Source: an uncultured bacterium
Lineage (GTDB): Bacteria > Verrucomicrobiota > Kiritimatiellia > RFP12 > UBA1067
Reading direction: 5' to 3'
NCBI GenBank assembly: GCA_902779075.1
Contig: CACZAK010000015.1
Coordinates: forward strand, 1-40,393
Length of the DNA: 40,393 nucleotides
Shown here: positions 23,573 through 32,777 of the stretch, piece after piece
How the letters are laid out: every line of letters begins with the position of its first letter
Position numbering within the stretch: position 1 is the first letter of the stretch
Position numbers and translations under genes: made by a program
The notes under the pieces: generated by a model
What the model saw: only the letters and a program-made list of their open reading frames with translations
Told to the model about the DNA's origin: nothing
Databases searched by the model: none

Positions 23573-25321
23573 ATGATGTGGCATATTGTCTGTTTGAATC
23601 CAGAACTGAAAGTGTCGGTCAATGAGTTTCCATTCCATGTGGGAAGAGTTGCAGGCCCCACGTCAAATTGTGCGATAATTGAAGATCCTGTCATTTCGCA
23701 GCGCCAGTTCTTATTGGAAAGACGCCTGAGTGGAATATGGTATGTCAATCAAAGCGAAACGAATCCTGCGTCAATTGACGGTCAGATCGTAAACCAGCAG
23801 AAGTTGATGCCAGACAGCGCACATGTTTTGCAAATAGGCGACATTGTCATAGCAATCGGCACCAATGACACAGCTGTGTATGAAGCGGCCGTGGCACACT
23901 CGCAGGAACTTTTTTATGTAACGCATGATGAAAGGGAAATTGGCCCTCTTACAAGTGAGCAGTTGGTAGAGGGCTGCGAGAAGGGATATTTTCAGCCAAC
24001 AACAACCGTGCGATCTACATACCAGCCGGGCAGTCAATTCCAGATGTCTGATTTCATCGACTTCACGCAAGACGCTCAGCGACCGCCAGAACCAGCTTCT
24101 CCACATGAACGTGTTGTAACATCCGAAGAAATCTTGCCCGAATTAGGGGAGAGTTTCAAATGCCCTTATTGTCGTACGGTGTCAAATCTCGCCGATGTAC
24201 TTTCGGTATCTGTTTCTCCTGGATTGTTGGGCGATCCTGTACTTGGCGATGGCGAACAAAGTCGTTTCCTGCCGACACAATTCAACGGTAACGGCCTAGC
24301 GTTGGACCGAGAGGGCGGAGTTTGTACCGAAATAGCGTGTCCGAGATGTCACATGTCATTACCGCGTGCCTTGCTTGAAACACCACAGTCAGTCATGTCT
24401 GTGATTGGTGCGGCAGGCGCCGGGAAATCCGTTTTCCTTGCAAGTTGCGTGTGGAATTGCAGGCAGCAGCTCTTACGGCGATTCAAGCTATTCTTCACGG
24501 ATCTTGCGCCAGCGTGGAACGCATGGATACGCGCTTACGAGGAACGATTGTTTTTCCAACAGGACAATCATGCTCTCCAGCAGATCGAAAAAACCGATCT
24601 TCAGGGGTCGAACGTAAGCCGCAGCATCCTGCTTGATGGCGATAACGTGCTCGTTCCAATGCCATGTTTCTTCAAGGTGGCGCAGAAAAAGAGTACAGAA
24701 GAACTCCGAAGTTTCGTGTTGTACGATTGTGCCGGAGAACACTTCCGTCCCGGTGCGGATGTCCATTCTTCTCTTGTTACGTTGAATATGCTTGGGGCGG
24801 ACGTGCTGTTTTTCCTGTTCGATCCATCCGCAGATCCCCGCTTTCATCCTTTTCTCGACCTTGGCACGGGCACGGCCGGCAACTATGCGCAAATGCAGGA
24901 CGTCCTGCTTTCCGAAGTTGCGGCGAAAATCGCCAAATACTATGGCAATAACGCTGAACGCAAGTTGCATCGTCCTCTCTTGTTCGGAATATCGAAGTGC
25001 GATCTACTGCGAAAGCATCTACCGCTTGACGCTGAACCCTACAAGGAAACAGAAGGTGGAGGCTTCGCACTTGACGTCGCCGCATTGCACAAGATATCTG
25101 ACACGACAGAGCGTTTCCTTGAAGACATTGCACCAGAGGTTACGGCCACGGCGCATGACATTTCCGAAGACGTCTGGTTCCTACCTGTCAGCGCGCTGGG
25201 ACACAATCCAATGCGAGAGGGCGTCCGTCCCTGCGACATCAAGCCCGTTTGGGTGGAATTACCCATTGTGTTCACTTTGGCGAAACAGGGGCTTGTCCCG
25301 ACTGTCAACGGCACGATTTAG
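23573..25321 (+). CDS. FHA - GYF - zinc-ribbon - TRAFAC-like GTPase (DO-GTPase-like) protein
   Basis: A 582-aa soluble multidomain protein. Residues 1 to about 105 look like an FHA domain (FHVGR, ISQRQFLL, IDGQIV, LQIGDIVIAIG), which binds phosphothreonine. Residues about 112-160 match a GYF_2 domain (FYVTHDEREIGPLTSEQL). A split zinc ribbon uses CPYC (near 197) and CPRC (near 257). The GTPase domain has P-loop G279-AAGA-GKS286, G3 D385-CAG and G4 SKCD (474-477). I recall this arrangement as the double-GTPase (DO-GTPase) type found beside GAP1 proteins in predicted conflict systems. ATG 23573 has AAAGGAG 8 nt before it. The next gene is a GAP1-like protein 14 nt away. It probably acts as the phosphorylation-responsive switch of this operon. 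Confidence 0.82.
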   Translation: MMWHIVCLNPELKVSVNEFPFHVGRVAGPTSNCAIIEDPVISQRQFLLERRLSGIWYVNQSETNPASIDGQIVNQQKLMPDSAHVLQIGDIVIAIGTNDTAVYEAAVAHSQELFYVTHDEREIGPLTSEQLVEGCEKGYFQPTTTVRSTYQPGSQFQMSDFIDFTQDAQRPPEPASPHERVVTSEEILPELGESFKCPYCRTVSNLADVLSVSVSPGLLGDPVLGDGEQSRFLPTQFNGNGLALDREGGVCTEIACPRCHMSLPRALLETPQSVMSVIGAAGAGKSVFLASCVWNCRQQLLRRFKLFFTDLAPAWNAWIRAYEERLFFQQDNHALQQIEKTDLQGSNVSRSILLDGDNVLVPMPCFFKVAQKKSTEELRSFVLYDCAGEHFRPGADVHSSLVTLNMLGADVLFFLFDPSADPRFHPFLDLGTGTAGNYAQMQDVLLSEVAAKIAKYYGNNAERKLHRPLLFGISKCDLLRKHLPLDAEPYKETEGGGFALDVAALHKISDTTERFLEDIAPEVTATAHDISEDVWFLPVSALGHNPMREGVRPCDIKPVWVELPIVFTLAKQGLVPTVNGTI

Positions 25322-25335
25322 AAAGGGAACTGTCC

Positions 25336-27450
25336 ATGTACGAACTTGTAAACACCTCAATTCCCAATGGCCTTCTGCCTGGAACGCACGGCTTCTCGAC
25401 TGTCGCCATGACGAAGGGGCTACCCGATTCGCTGCGGATTCGTCTTGAAACGCTCTGTGCCTACCGCCACCGGACAAATGCACACGATGCGACGTATGAA
25501 CGCGAGAATCCTGTTAATTGGTTTCATGTGATCCTGCCGCAGGGCGTCCATGCTGTCGGGTGCGTCGCCCCAGCCGATTTCGATTACACGGGACGCACAA
25601 ATCGCCTAGCGAGGATATGTGCCTTGGGCAAGGACGAGATGCCGTCAGTCGGGGGTGTGGCAGTCCTGAAGAATGTCCGTGACAGATTCCGCGAACCATG
25701 GTCTGGAGAAGCCAGATGGCTTGACGCTGATACAACCATGGCGAAAGTGCTGCAATCCATTTGTCCAGCACAGGACACATCCGCCCCGGCGTGGCGCAAG
25801 ATGTTTGGCGATGCGGACGGACTTCGTTGGGCCAAGCAGTTCACCGCGCTCCTGGCATCAAACATGTCATCAGGATCGAAGTCGATCTTTTTCAAGACAT
25901 CTATGGACTGTGACGCCGATGGAACGGTGCTGTTAGACTTGTTCGCCGATTTAATCGCAATGCTTCCACCGGGCATGAAAGAAGCTGTCTCGTTCGCGAC
26001 TTATCCTGATGCCTTTCCCAACGGGACCCCCTGCCATCTTCGCGGCGTGTACGATTCCGATAGGACATTTGAAACGGTGGCGGCGACATCGCCATGGATT
26101 GACTGTACGGCAAAGAAAGTGTGCAATGAAAACAAACTGCCGCCGCTGGAGGTTCAACCTATAGGGGGGAAAGTGACGCAAATGCGCATGTTACCCAGAC
26201 CTGCGCTGAAACCTTCGGTTACACCCAAATGGCAGGGGAGAACGATTGATAATACGCCCAACGGAATTCGCTCTCGCTTGCCCTATCTTCCTTCACCTGA
26301 AACAGGAACAAAAAAGTTCCTCTTTGGTATCATTGCAACGGTTGTTACGCTTGTGATCGTAGCGGTCGTTGCAGTTGCGATGTGGGTACGCCGCGATGTT
26401 CCATCAGAAATAAGCGCTGAAAATTCAAGTGATGTCGGCACTAACACGGATAAAGACATAGAACAGATTAAACCGTTATCGACGGAGCCGCTAGAGCCGA
26501 CTGCTAAAGAGACCAAGTTCAAGAGCAAATCTGCTACCAACGCCGTGGTACGGGCACGTCCGGTCAAGATAGCCACAAAAGACAAGGCAGAACAAGCGAA
26601 GGCAAAAAAGAATAAAGCAGAAGAACAGCGCCGGAAAGAGATTGCCGTGCGCAAGGCCCGCGAAAATGCAGTAGCATTTACAAATGCCACGACAATCCAG
26701 TTTGGGATATTTAAACTGAAACCGGAAACAGTAGACGATAAGTTCAAAGGTAAATTTATAGTGTTCTATTATCGTGACGGTACTATGCTGACAAATGGTG
26801 TAGCCAGGTACGATGCTGTGAATAATCCTTTGTCCGGGAAAGTAGCAAACTATAAGCTAATGTTAGGTAACGAAGAGTTTAAGGAATCCCGTTTGAGGGA
26901 GTCCCCGTGCCGTGTATGGTATGGCGACGGTGTTGCATGGTACGAGTTTCAGAGTGGGAAAAAGGCGAACTGGTTTGAAAACGCAGATTCCGCCGATCTG
27001 CGCAGGATGTGTTTCGGGGATTGTCAGGAGATGTATGACACGTGGAAGCGCCATAAAGGGATAAAGTACAAAATAACCGTATGGGAAAGCGGTCGGGAAA
27101 CCGCGGAATGGCAATGGTGCGAAAATGTTTTTATAAACTCTCATGCAATAGACCTTCTCTACAGAAATGAGTTCAAGGAACAAGAAGATGCGATAACAGC
27201 GATCAATGATCAGATTAAACGTATTGACGATCAAATTAAGAAGATCGATAATGTCGACAAGAAGAAGAAAGACGAGGATCAAAAAAAGAAAAGACAGGAA
27301 CTCGAAGGGGAGTTGAAGGAGGCGAAGAAAAAACTCGGTAACGAAAAAAAGAAGTTGCAGGACAAGAAAGAGGATCCGAAGAAAAAGAAACGTATCAAGG
27401 AAATGGAATTTGAAGTTCAGGTAGAAGTGCCTACAAAGGAGGCGTCGTGA
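25336..27450 (+). CDS. GAP1-like GTPase-associated protein with membrane anchor and coiled coil
   Basis: A 704-aa protein. The N terminus (YELVNTSIPNGLLPGTHGF, STVAMTKGLP, then NPVNWFHV and DYTGRTNRLARI) resembles the GAP1 N-terminal domain, type 2, which accompanies DO-GTPases; residues up to about 260 are cytosolic. One membrane helix lies near 327-349 (FGIIATVVTLVIVAVVAVA). A Lys/Glu/Ala linker, a roughly 170-residue domain I cannot place, and a very charged coiled coil (DQIKKIDNVDKKKKDEDQ) follow. The base composition falls sharply in the second half. ATG 25336 has AAAGGGA 7 nt before it. Its stop TGA overlaps the next ATG by one base. It likely couples the GTPase to the membrane complex. 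Confidence 0.75.
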   Translation: MYELVNTSIPNGLLPGTHGFSTVAMTKGLPDSLRIRLETLCAYRHRTNAHDATYERENPVNWFHVILPQGVHAVGCVAPADFDYTGRTNRLARICALGKDEMPSVGGVAVLKNVRDRFREPWSGEARWLDADTTMAKVLQSICPAQDTSAPAWRKMFGDADGLRWAKQFTALLASNMSSGSKSIFFKTSMDCDADGTVLLDLFADLIAMLPPGMKEAVSFATYPDAFPNGTPCHLRGVYDSDRTFETVAATSPWIDCTAKKVCNENKLPPLEVQPIGGKVTQMRMLPRPALKPSVTPKWQGRTIDNTPNGIRSRLPYLPSPETGTKKFLFGIIATVVTLVIVAVVAVAMWVRRDVPSEISAENSSDVGTNTDKDIEQIKPLSTEPLEPTAKETKFKSKSATNAVVRARPVKIATKDKAEQAKAKKNKAEEQRRKEIAVRKARENAVAFTNATTIQFGIFKLKPETVDDKFKGKFIVFYYRDGTMLTNGVARYDAVNNPLSGKVANYKLMLGNEEFKESRLRESPCRVWYGDGVAWYEFQSGKKANWFENADSADLRRMCFGDCQEMYDTWKRHKGIKYKITVWESGRETAEWQWCENVFINSHAIDLLYRNEFKEQEDAITAINDQIKRIDDQIKKIDNVDKKKKDEDQKKKRQELEGELKEAKKKLGNEKKKLQDKKEDPKKKKRIKEMEFEVQVEVPTKEAS

Positions 27451-30200
27451 TGGATTCAGAGGTAGAATCTCTTCTGCGGACATACCGTAAGGCCGTGCGG
27501 ACAAGCGACGGCATGGGCGCGGTGGCGGCTTTGCGGAAGTTGGTGGAAATCGACAAATCGCGCGACTGGACACCCGATCTGGTGTCTGCGGAACGTTTCG
27601 CCCAACGACGGCTTCTTGAAAAGTTCAAGGCCGAGCAGAGCGCGGGACACATCGATGCGAGCGAACGCACCGCGCGGGAACTGACCGATACGGCATGGCG
27701 TGAAGTCCCTACGGGACACGACATGGACGACGTGCGTAAATTTGTCGCCGTCCAGACTGCCAAGAGGCACGAGACGGAGGGGCGTGAACACATGATGGTG
27801 CTTCGCCGATGCCATGATGAATGGAATCGTGCATTGGCGCTTGCTACTTTGAAGGAAATAGACCGCCTGACGGCAGAAGGATGGAATATGCCGCAGGACG
27901 GTAGGCAACTTGCAGATGACTGCCGACGCCGTTGCGAAGAGGAGATAACGGCGGAGGAAAGGGAAAAGAAATGGCATGAACTGTGCGAGCGGCTGCACGG
28001 TGCAATCCAGCGAGAAGAAATTGCGGCAATTCGGCAGATTCTTGCCGAACCCGAGTTCCTTGACCGTGAACCGGATCCGGAACTTATTCGAGCAGCCCAA
28101 CTGGCCGTCCGGCATGACGAGGATGTGAAACGGCGGAAAATGCTTCTGGTTGCCGGGGTGTCTCTCTGTGTGCTACTTGCAGTAATCGGATTGTCTGGGC
28201 TGTGGCTCAAGCGACGGAATTTCGATGAAAGGTGCGAGAAGGAGGCCGTCCGCCTCGCGGAACTCGAAAAAGGTGCTCATGCCATCGAGCGCATGGGGAA
28301 TGCGCTGCGGGCACTCGAATCTGAGGGGACTGAAATACTTGACGATCCGCGCGTCGGCATTTTCAAGGAGCGGCTTCAAACGCTTGTGGAGAAAAACGAG
28401 ACACGTACCAACGAAATTGCGTCGGTGCTGGCGGCATTGCGAGACATGCAGTCTGGCGGATGGACGTCTGACGCGGAGTCTGTCAACGACAGGCTGAATC
28501 GCGCAAAAGCGTTGCTGACAGAGGAGGACATCAATCAGTCAGCCGAATGGCGGATGCTCAAGAAGTCATGGAACGACCATGTTGCAAGTGAAGAGGAAGC
28601 GTTTCGGTCTGCGGGGAACAATCTGGGCGAACGGATAATCACGGCTGTGCAGTTGGTGACAACACGTCTTTCAGAGGAAGTCCACGGCCAAACGGACGAC
28701 TGCGGTGCCGATAAATGCCGTTCAGCCATTGAGTCTTGGCGCGCGAAGTATGCGACGACCGTGCCGGACATGGACGGAAAAATCGCATCTGCTGAGAAGA
28801 AAATGGAGGCTGCAGTGCAGATGCAGAAACATCTGCATGCAGCCATCGCGAGGCTGAACGGTGCGGCTACGGCAGCAGATATGATTGCCGCCAGGCAAGT
28901 TCTGACGGAGAACTATGCAGACTTTGTGGCGGTCAAGAACTTGGAACCTCTTCCGATGACGGTGGTTGATGTTCAGAACGTGCTCGATGGATCGACAGCG
29001 GAACAAAAAGCGTTCGACTCTATTTTCAAGGGCAGTATTGATGACACTAAGTTCAAGACGTTCATCGAACAAAAGGTTCGCGTGATCGCGAACATTCCCG
29101 TGTTCTACTCGTTGTATGGACTGTCTCGCCGAGGCGACAGGGCGGGAGAACTCTTTGCCGTTGCAACAGGCAAACCGACAATAAAGGAAACAGTCAAGGG
29201 GCGTGTGGAAACTCGAATTGAAGGTAATCTGCTTGACTTTGGCAAGCGGATGAAGGTGGAGGAGATGTGGCGCAAGCATGGATGCTCTGTTGACCCCCTG
29301 CCGTTAACGGACGAGATGCGTGAAGTCGTGGAAATAGCGGAACGCACAGACATGACTCCAGGGCAATTTGAGCAGGAGCTGTTGCGGCTCATTGATGGAC
29401 ATCTGAATGTCGCGCATGAAAAGGACTTCGTCAAAATATCCGAACGGGCGAAGAACTTCACTTCATTGACGCTCGGTTGGTATCCGTCCTATTGTCGCAT
29501 ACAGATGTTGGATCTCTATTCCCGATGGCTTTGCGATGACATGAAACTTATCCCCGTCACTTTCGAGTTGTTTAAATGGCGTCCGAAGGTGGCCACGCTT
29601 GCAGCGCCGATCAAAATTGAGGGGATACAGGATGAACTGTCATGGGTATGTCGATGGAATGCGCGCGTGCGGCAGCGCGATGTCGAGTGCGCCTATCTGT
29701 TGGCGCAGATTCCGAAAAACTGGACGACGAACTACAAGGAGATTCGGTCGGAAATGCGAGATTTGCGTTCAGTCGGGAGGTGGCACGTTCGGACGGCGGG
29801 TATCATCCATTTTGATCCCGCAAGTCCAAACTACGAAAATGATCCATCTGTCGTCGTGCCAGTCGTGTTCACGTCCGTTTCATGCGACCATCCATTGTAC
29901 GTGTTGCGGGTAGGCAACGGCAAGACCTCTTTGAAACGGGCGTTTGTGCCGCACGAAGGAAGTTGGGCAAGAACAGCGGATATGGGGCATGACTATATCC
30001 CCGGTGAACCGCTTTTCCATGTAGTTGAAAATGACAAGCCGCTAGATCCGGAGGCGCAGGTAGCCGCTTTGTCTCAAAAATTGAAGACATCGACGGCACG
30101 TCGTTTCTTAGATGACATCCCGTTCTTTTCGCCAAAGACTGATTTCAAGAACGCACCAAGGAAAAAAGGAGATGACAAAGATGACAATGTTGAGAAATGA
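27450..30200 (+). CDS. Large single-pass membrane protein, mostly helical, of the stator-like cluster
   Basis: A 916-aa protein with no family I recognise. Residues 1-230 are cytosolic, helical and highly charged. A membrane helix lies near 231-253 (MLLVAGVSLCVLLAVIGLSGLWL). The rest, about 660 residues, is predicted outside the membrane: long heptad-rich helices to about residue 470, then a more globular part with YGLSRRGDRAGELF, LTLGWYPSYCR and a Trp/Arg-rich segment. It ends with a lysine- and aspartate-rich tail. AAAGGAGG lies 7 nt before ATG 27450, the best ribosome site in the operon. It overlaps the proton-channel gene by 20 nt. Size and topology suggest a scaffold or effector that the proton channel acts upon. 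Confidence 0.7.
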   Translation: MDSEVESLLRTYRKAVRTSDGMGAVAALRKLVEIDKSRDWTPDLVSAERFAQRRLLEKFKAEQSAGHIDASERTARELTDTAWREVPTGHDMDDVRKFVAVQTAKRHETEGREHMMVLRRCHDEWNRALALATLKEIDRLTAEGWNMPQDGRQLADDCRRRCEEEITAEEREKKWHELCERLHGAIQREEIAAIRQILAEPEFLDREPDPELIRAAQLAVRHDEDVKRRKMLLVAGVSLCVLLAVIGLSGLWLKRRNFDERCEKEAVRLAELEKGAHAIERMGNALRALESEGTEILDDPRVGIFKERLQTLVEKNETRTNEIASVLAALRDMQSGGWTSDAESVNDRLNRAKALLTEEDINQSAEWRMLKKSWNDHVASEEEAFRSAGNNLGERIITAVQLVTTRLSEEVHGQTDDCGADKCRSAIESWRAKYATTVPDMDGKIASAEKKMEAAVQMQKHLHAAIARLNGAATAADMIAARQVLTENYADFVAVKNLEPLPMTVVDVQNVLDGSTAEQKAFDSIFKGSIDDTKFKTFIEQKVRVIANIPVFYSLYGLSRRGDRAGELFAVATGKPTIKETVKGRVETRIEGNLLDFGKRMKVEEMWRKHGCSVDPLPLTDEMREVVEIAERTDMTPGQFEQELLRLIDGHLNVAHEKDFVKISERAKNFTSLTLGWYPSYCRIQMLDLYSRWLCDDMKLIPVTFELFKWRPKVATLAAPIKIEGIQDELSWVCRWNARVRQRDVECAYLLAQIPKNWTTNYKEIRSEMRDLRSVGRWHVRTAGIIHFDPASPNYENDPSVVVPVVFTSVSCDHPLYVLRVGNGKTSLKRAFVPHEGSWARTADMGHDYIPGEPLFHVVENDKPLDPEAQVAALSQKLKTSTARRFLDDIPFFSPKTDFKNAPRKKGDDKDDNVEK

Positions 30201-31044
30201 TGAGGCCAAAAAGCCGCTGGACTGGCATTCAAGTGACATCGAACGAAGACTTGGATTCTCAGGCAGCAAATACACAGACGTCAACACATGGCTGGCGATC
30301 ATACTGTCTGCGCTCATCACGGGTGGGCTATTCGCCGCGCTGTGTAACGCCTCGTCGGCCATTCGACGGCATCCGGCTGTTGCGATTCTGCTTGAGCGTG
30401 GATGGACGCCGTACGCAATGGTCTCTTTGTTTATGTTGGCGATTGTGATTCTCTTCGTTAAGTGGCGGAAGCTTGCATTCCAGAAGCGCGCATTGTCGGT
30501 CGAACTCATACCGGTTGGTACATCATTCGCACTGACGCCGGACACGGCGGTGGACGTATTGAAGACACTTAACGGAATCGTCGATGACCCGAAAAGATTT
30601 GTCCTGTTCAATCGCATCGAGCGGGCCCTGCTGAACTTGCGGAACGTCGGCAATCTGTCAGACGTGTCGGAGATGCTTCGCGCACAGGCAGAGAATGACG
30701 AAAGCCATACAGAATCGAGCTATGGCCTGCTCGCGGGGATCGTATGGGTGATACCTATTCTTGGATTCATCGGTACGGTAATCGGTCTTTCCGGTGCGAT
30801 CGGAGGTTTCGGTGCTGTCTTGAACGCCGATGCGACGGTATCGTCGCTGAAGGACAGTCTGACACCGGTGACGGGAAGTCTTGGTATCGCATTCGACACG
30901 ACGTTTGTCGCGCTTCTGTTAGCCATGGTCATACAGATGGCTATGACGGTACTGCGGCGCCAGGAGGAGTTGTTCTTGGACGCTTGTCGCGAATATTCCC
31001 ATGTGAACATCATTTCGCGGCTGCGAATCTCCCGCAATTCCTGA
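30181..31044 (+). CDS. MotA/TolQ/ExbB-family proton channel protein
   Basis: A 287-aa inner-membrane protein with four helices: near residues 35-55 and 78-96, then the paired family helices YGLLAGIVWVIPILGFIGTV and LGIAFDTTFVALLLAMVIQM. The latter carry the P...G..GTV..L and AFDTTFVALL features of MotA/ExbB, which line the proton path with a partner Asp. A cytoplasmic stretch between helices 2 and 3 is present but short, without the long tail seen in ZorA. ATG 30181 is chosen because GGAG (30168-30171) is 9 nt away. The two following genes supply the expected partner subunits. It should convert proton motive force into movement of an attached protein. Confidence 0.88.
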   Translation: MTMLRNDEAKKPLDWHSSDIERRLGFSGSKYTDVNTWLAIILSALITGGLFAALCNASSAIRRHPAVAILLERGWTPYAMVSLFMLAIVILFVKWRKLAFQKRALSVELIPVGTSFALTPDTAVDVLKTLNGIVDDPKRFVLFNRIERALLNLRNVGNLSDVSEMLRAQAENDESHTESSYGLLAGIVWVIPILGFIGTVIGLSGAIGGFGAVLNADATVSSLKDSLTPVTGSLGIAFDTTFVALLLAMVIQMAMTVLRRQEELFLDACREYSHVNIISRLRISRNS

Positions 31045-31045
31045 C

Positions 31046-31846
31046 ATGAAACGGCGAAACAGACAAAATCCTTTCTCGTTGTTCTCGTTTCAGGACATCA
31101 TAACGGGCCTGTGCGGGATACTCATCTTCTTTGTGTTGATCATGCTTGTAGATTTCGTATTACGGCGAGAAAGCCCCCCGGCATCACCAGTTACATCGAT
31201 AACCGATGAGTCGGTTGCGAGTGACATGGATGCCTTACGGCAGGAAATCGACATGCTGACAGCTGATCTGGCTAAAATCCGTGAGACTTCTCAAAAGGCA
31301 ATCGCCGCAGCGGGTGAATCAGTGTCGCCGGAGGTTGCCAAGAAGATGGAATCTGAAATCGCCTCTGAGATGCAGAAAGCCGCAGAACTTGCGGCGCGAG
31401 TCGCTGTTCTTCGGTCGCGAGTGGCGGATGCGCGGGGCATCGAGGCGAAAATGCGTGAACTTGAAAAGGTTCGGCAGACTCTGGAGAACAAGCTGAGCGA
31501 GCTCAAGAAGTCTAATGTGGTCACGTTGATCCCCGAACGAGGTGTTGCCAAGATGCCGGTGTACATTGTCTGTGGCACGGACGGAGCCGAACTCCTGCGT
31601 CCGTTGGAGCACGGTGTTGAAAAGAAGAGATTTACAGGGAGTAACCTTGAGGAAGATGTTGCAGTAGAGTTGAGGCAATTGGATCCCAAATTATACGCGG
31701 TTGTCCTTATGATAAAACCCTCCGGGGTCGAATTGATGGACGGTTTGGCGGCAAGGGTTAGGAGACTTGGCTTTGGTTGTGGCCGTGATCCTTTGGAAGA
31801 AGATGTCCAATTGAACTTTGGCCCACAGAAGGGAGGGGAACAATGA
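31046..31846 (+). CDS. MotB/ExbD-like proton channel partner, type 1 (FQDII family)
   Basis: A 266-aa single-pass protein. The N terminus NPFSLFSFQDIITGLCGIL leads straight into a helix (FFVLIMLVDFVL). Asp17 sits where MotB and ExbD carry their proton-accepting Asp. A coiled coil (about 55-155) and a small periplasmic alpha/beta domain (VVTLIPERG, MPVYIVCGTDG, AVVLMIKPSGVELMDGL, LGFGCGRDPLEED) follow. No OmpA/peptidoglycan-binding motif is seen. I recall proteins with the FSFQDIIT start beside ExbB-type channels in Planctomycetes. It starts 1 nt after the channel gene's stop, without its own strong ribosome site, so translation is probably coupled. Confidence 0.78.
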   Translation: MKRRNRQNPFSLFSFQDIITGLCGILIFFVLIMLVDFVLRRESPPASPVTSITDESVASDMDALRQEIDMLTADLAKIRETSQKAIAAAGESVSPEVAKKMESEIASEMQKAAELAARVAVLRSRVADARGIEAKMRELEKVRQTLENKLSELKKSNVVTLIPERGVAKMPVYIVCGTDGAELLRPLEHGVEKKRFTGSNLEEDVAVELRQLDPKLYAVVLMIKPSGVELMDGLAARVRRLGFGCGRDPLEEDVQLNFGPQKGGEQ

Positions 31847-32691
31847 AAGGTCGTTCCGAAATCACTACGGGAAGTCTTGACATGCTCCTCGATACGCTTT
31901 GCAACACGTTTGGCGGCGTGTGCTTTATCGCGTTGATGGTGGCAATTCTGTCCGCGATGTTGCCGAAGGAAACCGGGGACGCCCAGACAGAAGAGACGGC
32001 GGTATCGGAACAGATGCTTGTTGACCAGGAACGTGAAATGCTGTTACGCCGTCGTGCTGACCTTAAGGCTGCGATGTCGGCATTCTCGATTCCGGATTCT
32101 GAAGGGAAGGATCTTTCGCCGACTGATTGGGCCAGGAATCTGTCGTCGAACAGGACGGCGAGAGCCCAACTTGAAGCCGAACGCATAAAGCTTGAAAAGG
32201 CACTCTCGAATGCCGAATACAATAAGCGGGAAGTGGCGCGGCTGGAACGCTTGAAGGCGGAGTTGGAGAAACAGACAAGGGAATTCGCGGGAAAAGTGCG
32301 TAAGGTACGGATGCCCATTGAACGCGAACTACCATGTTTGCGGCCTGTGAATTTATGGTTGCGCGACGGAAGATTATATCTGCTAGACAACAACAGTCAA
32401 GTGAGAGCGCGCGAAACGCAACGCGATGGCGAGCGATGTAGGGTCTGCTCTATTATTCCGGGGACTGGGTATCGGGTGGACGAGGACTTCATGCAGGGAA
32501 GTGTATGGCAGAATCTTTACGGCCGAATAAGAGGCAATGTCTATGCACGGATATACTCCGATGCAAAATCATTCCCGCAACTGTGCAAGCTCAGAGACCA
32601 GTTTGCCTCTTCCCGAAAGATGTACAACTGGTATCCGTTAGAAGATACGGAACTCGTGTTTGTAGCTGGATATGACGGGAAAGTGCAATAG
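31843..32691 (+). CDS. MotB/ExbD-like proton channel partner, type 2 (LLDTLxNxFGG family)
   Basis: A 282-aa single-pass protein with the start SLDMLLDTLCNTFGGVCFIA running into a membrane helix. Asp17 again precedes the helix, as in ExbD (a second Asp is at 13). A coiled coil (about 60-150) and a C-terminal periplasmic domain (LRPVNLWLRDGRLYLLD, then a region with YNWYPLEDTELVFV) follow. It shares overall plan but little sequence with the preceding protein. Its ATG overlaps the preceding stop (ATGA). Together the two could form a heterodimer in place of the MotB2 or ExbD2 homodimer. Confidence 0.75.
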   Translation: MKGRSEITTGSLDMLLDTLCNTFGGVCFIALMVAILSAMLPKETGDAQTEETAVSEQMLVDQEREMLLRRRADLKAAMSAFSIPDSEGKDLSPTDWARNLSSNRTARAQLEAERIKLEKALSNAEYNKREVARLERLKAELEKQTREFAGKVRKVRMPIERELPCLRPVNLWLRDGRLYLLDNNSQVRARETQRDGERCRVCSIIPGTGYRVDEDFMQGSVWQNLYGRIRGNVYARIYSDAKSFPQLCKLRDQFASSRKMYNWYPLEDTELVFVAGYDGKVQ

Positions 32692-32777
32692 GATGGCTCA
32701 CAGGATTGTACCCCTCGTCCTACCGCCGAGCGGCGCAACCCATCTTGAAAAGCGGTGGAGACCAACAGGAGGTGATT

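Noticed and set aside
30181..32691. Flagellar stator or Tol-Pal / TonB energiser genes
   Set aside because: No OmpA-type peptidoglycan-binding domain, TonB, TolA, TolB or flagellar gene is present, and the GTPase and GAP1 neighbours do not fit these systems.
31046..32691. A canonical Zorya defence locus
   Set aside because: No ZorC, ZorD or ZorE homologue is recognisable, the channel protein lacks the long ZorA tail, and the partners lack a ZorB-like OmpA domain. Only the motor principle is shared.
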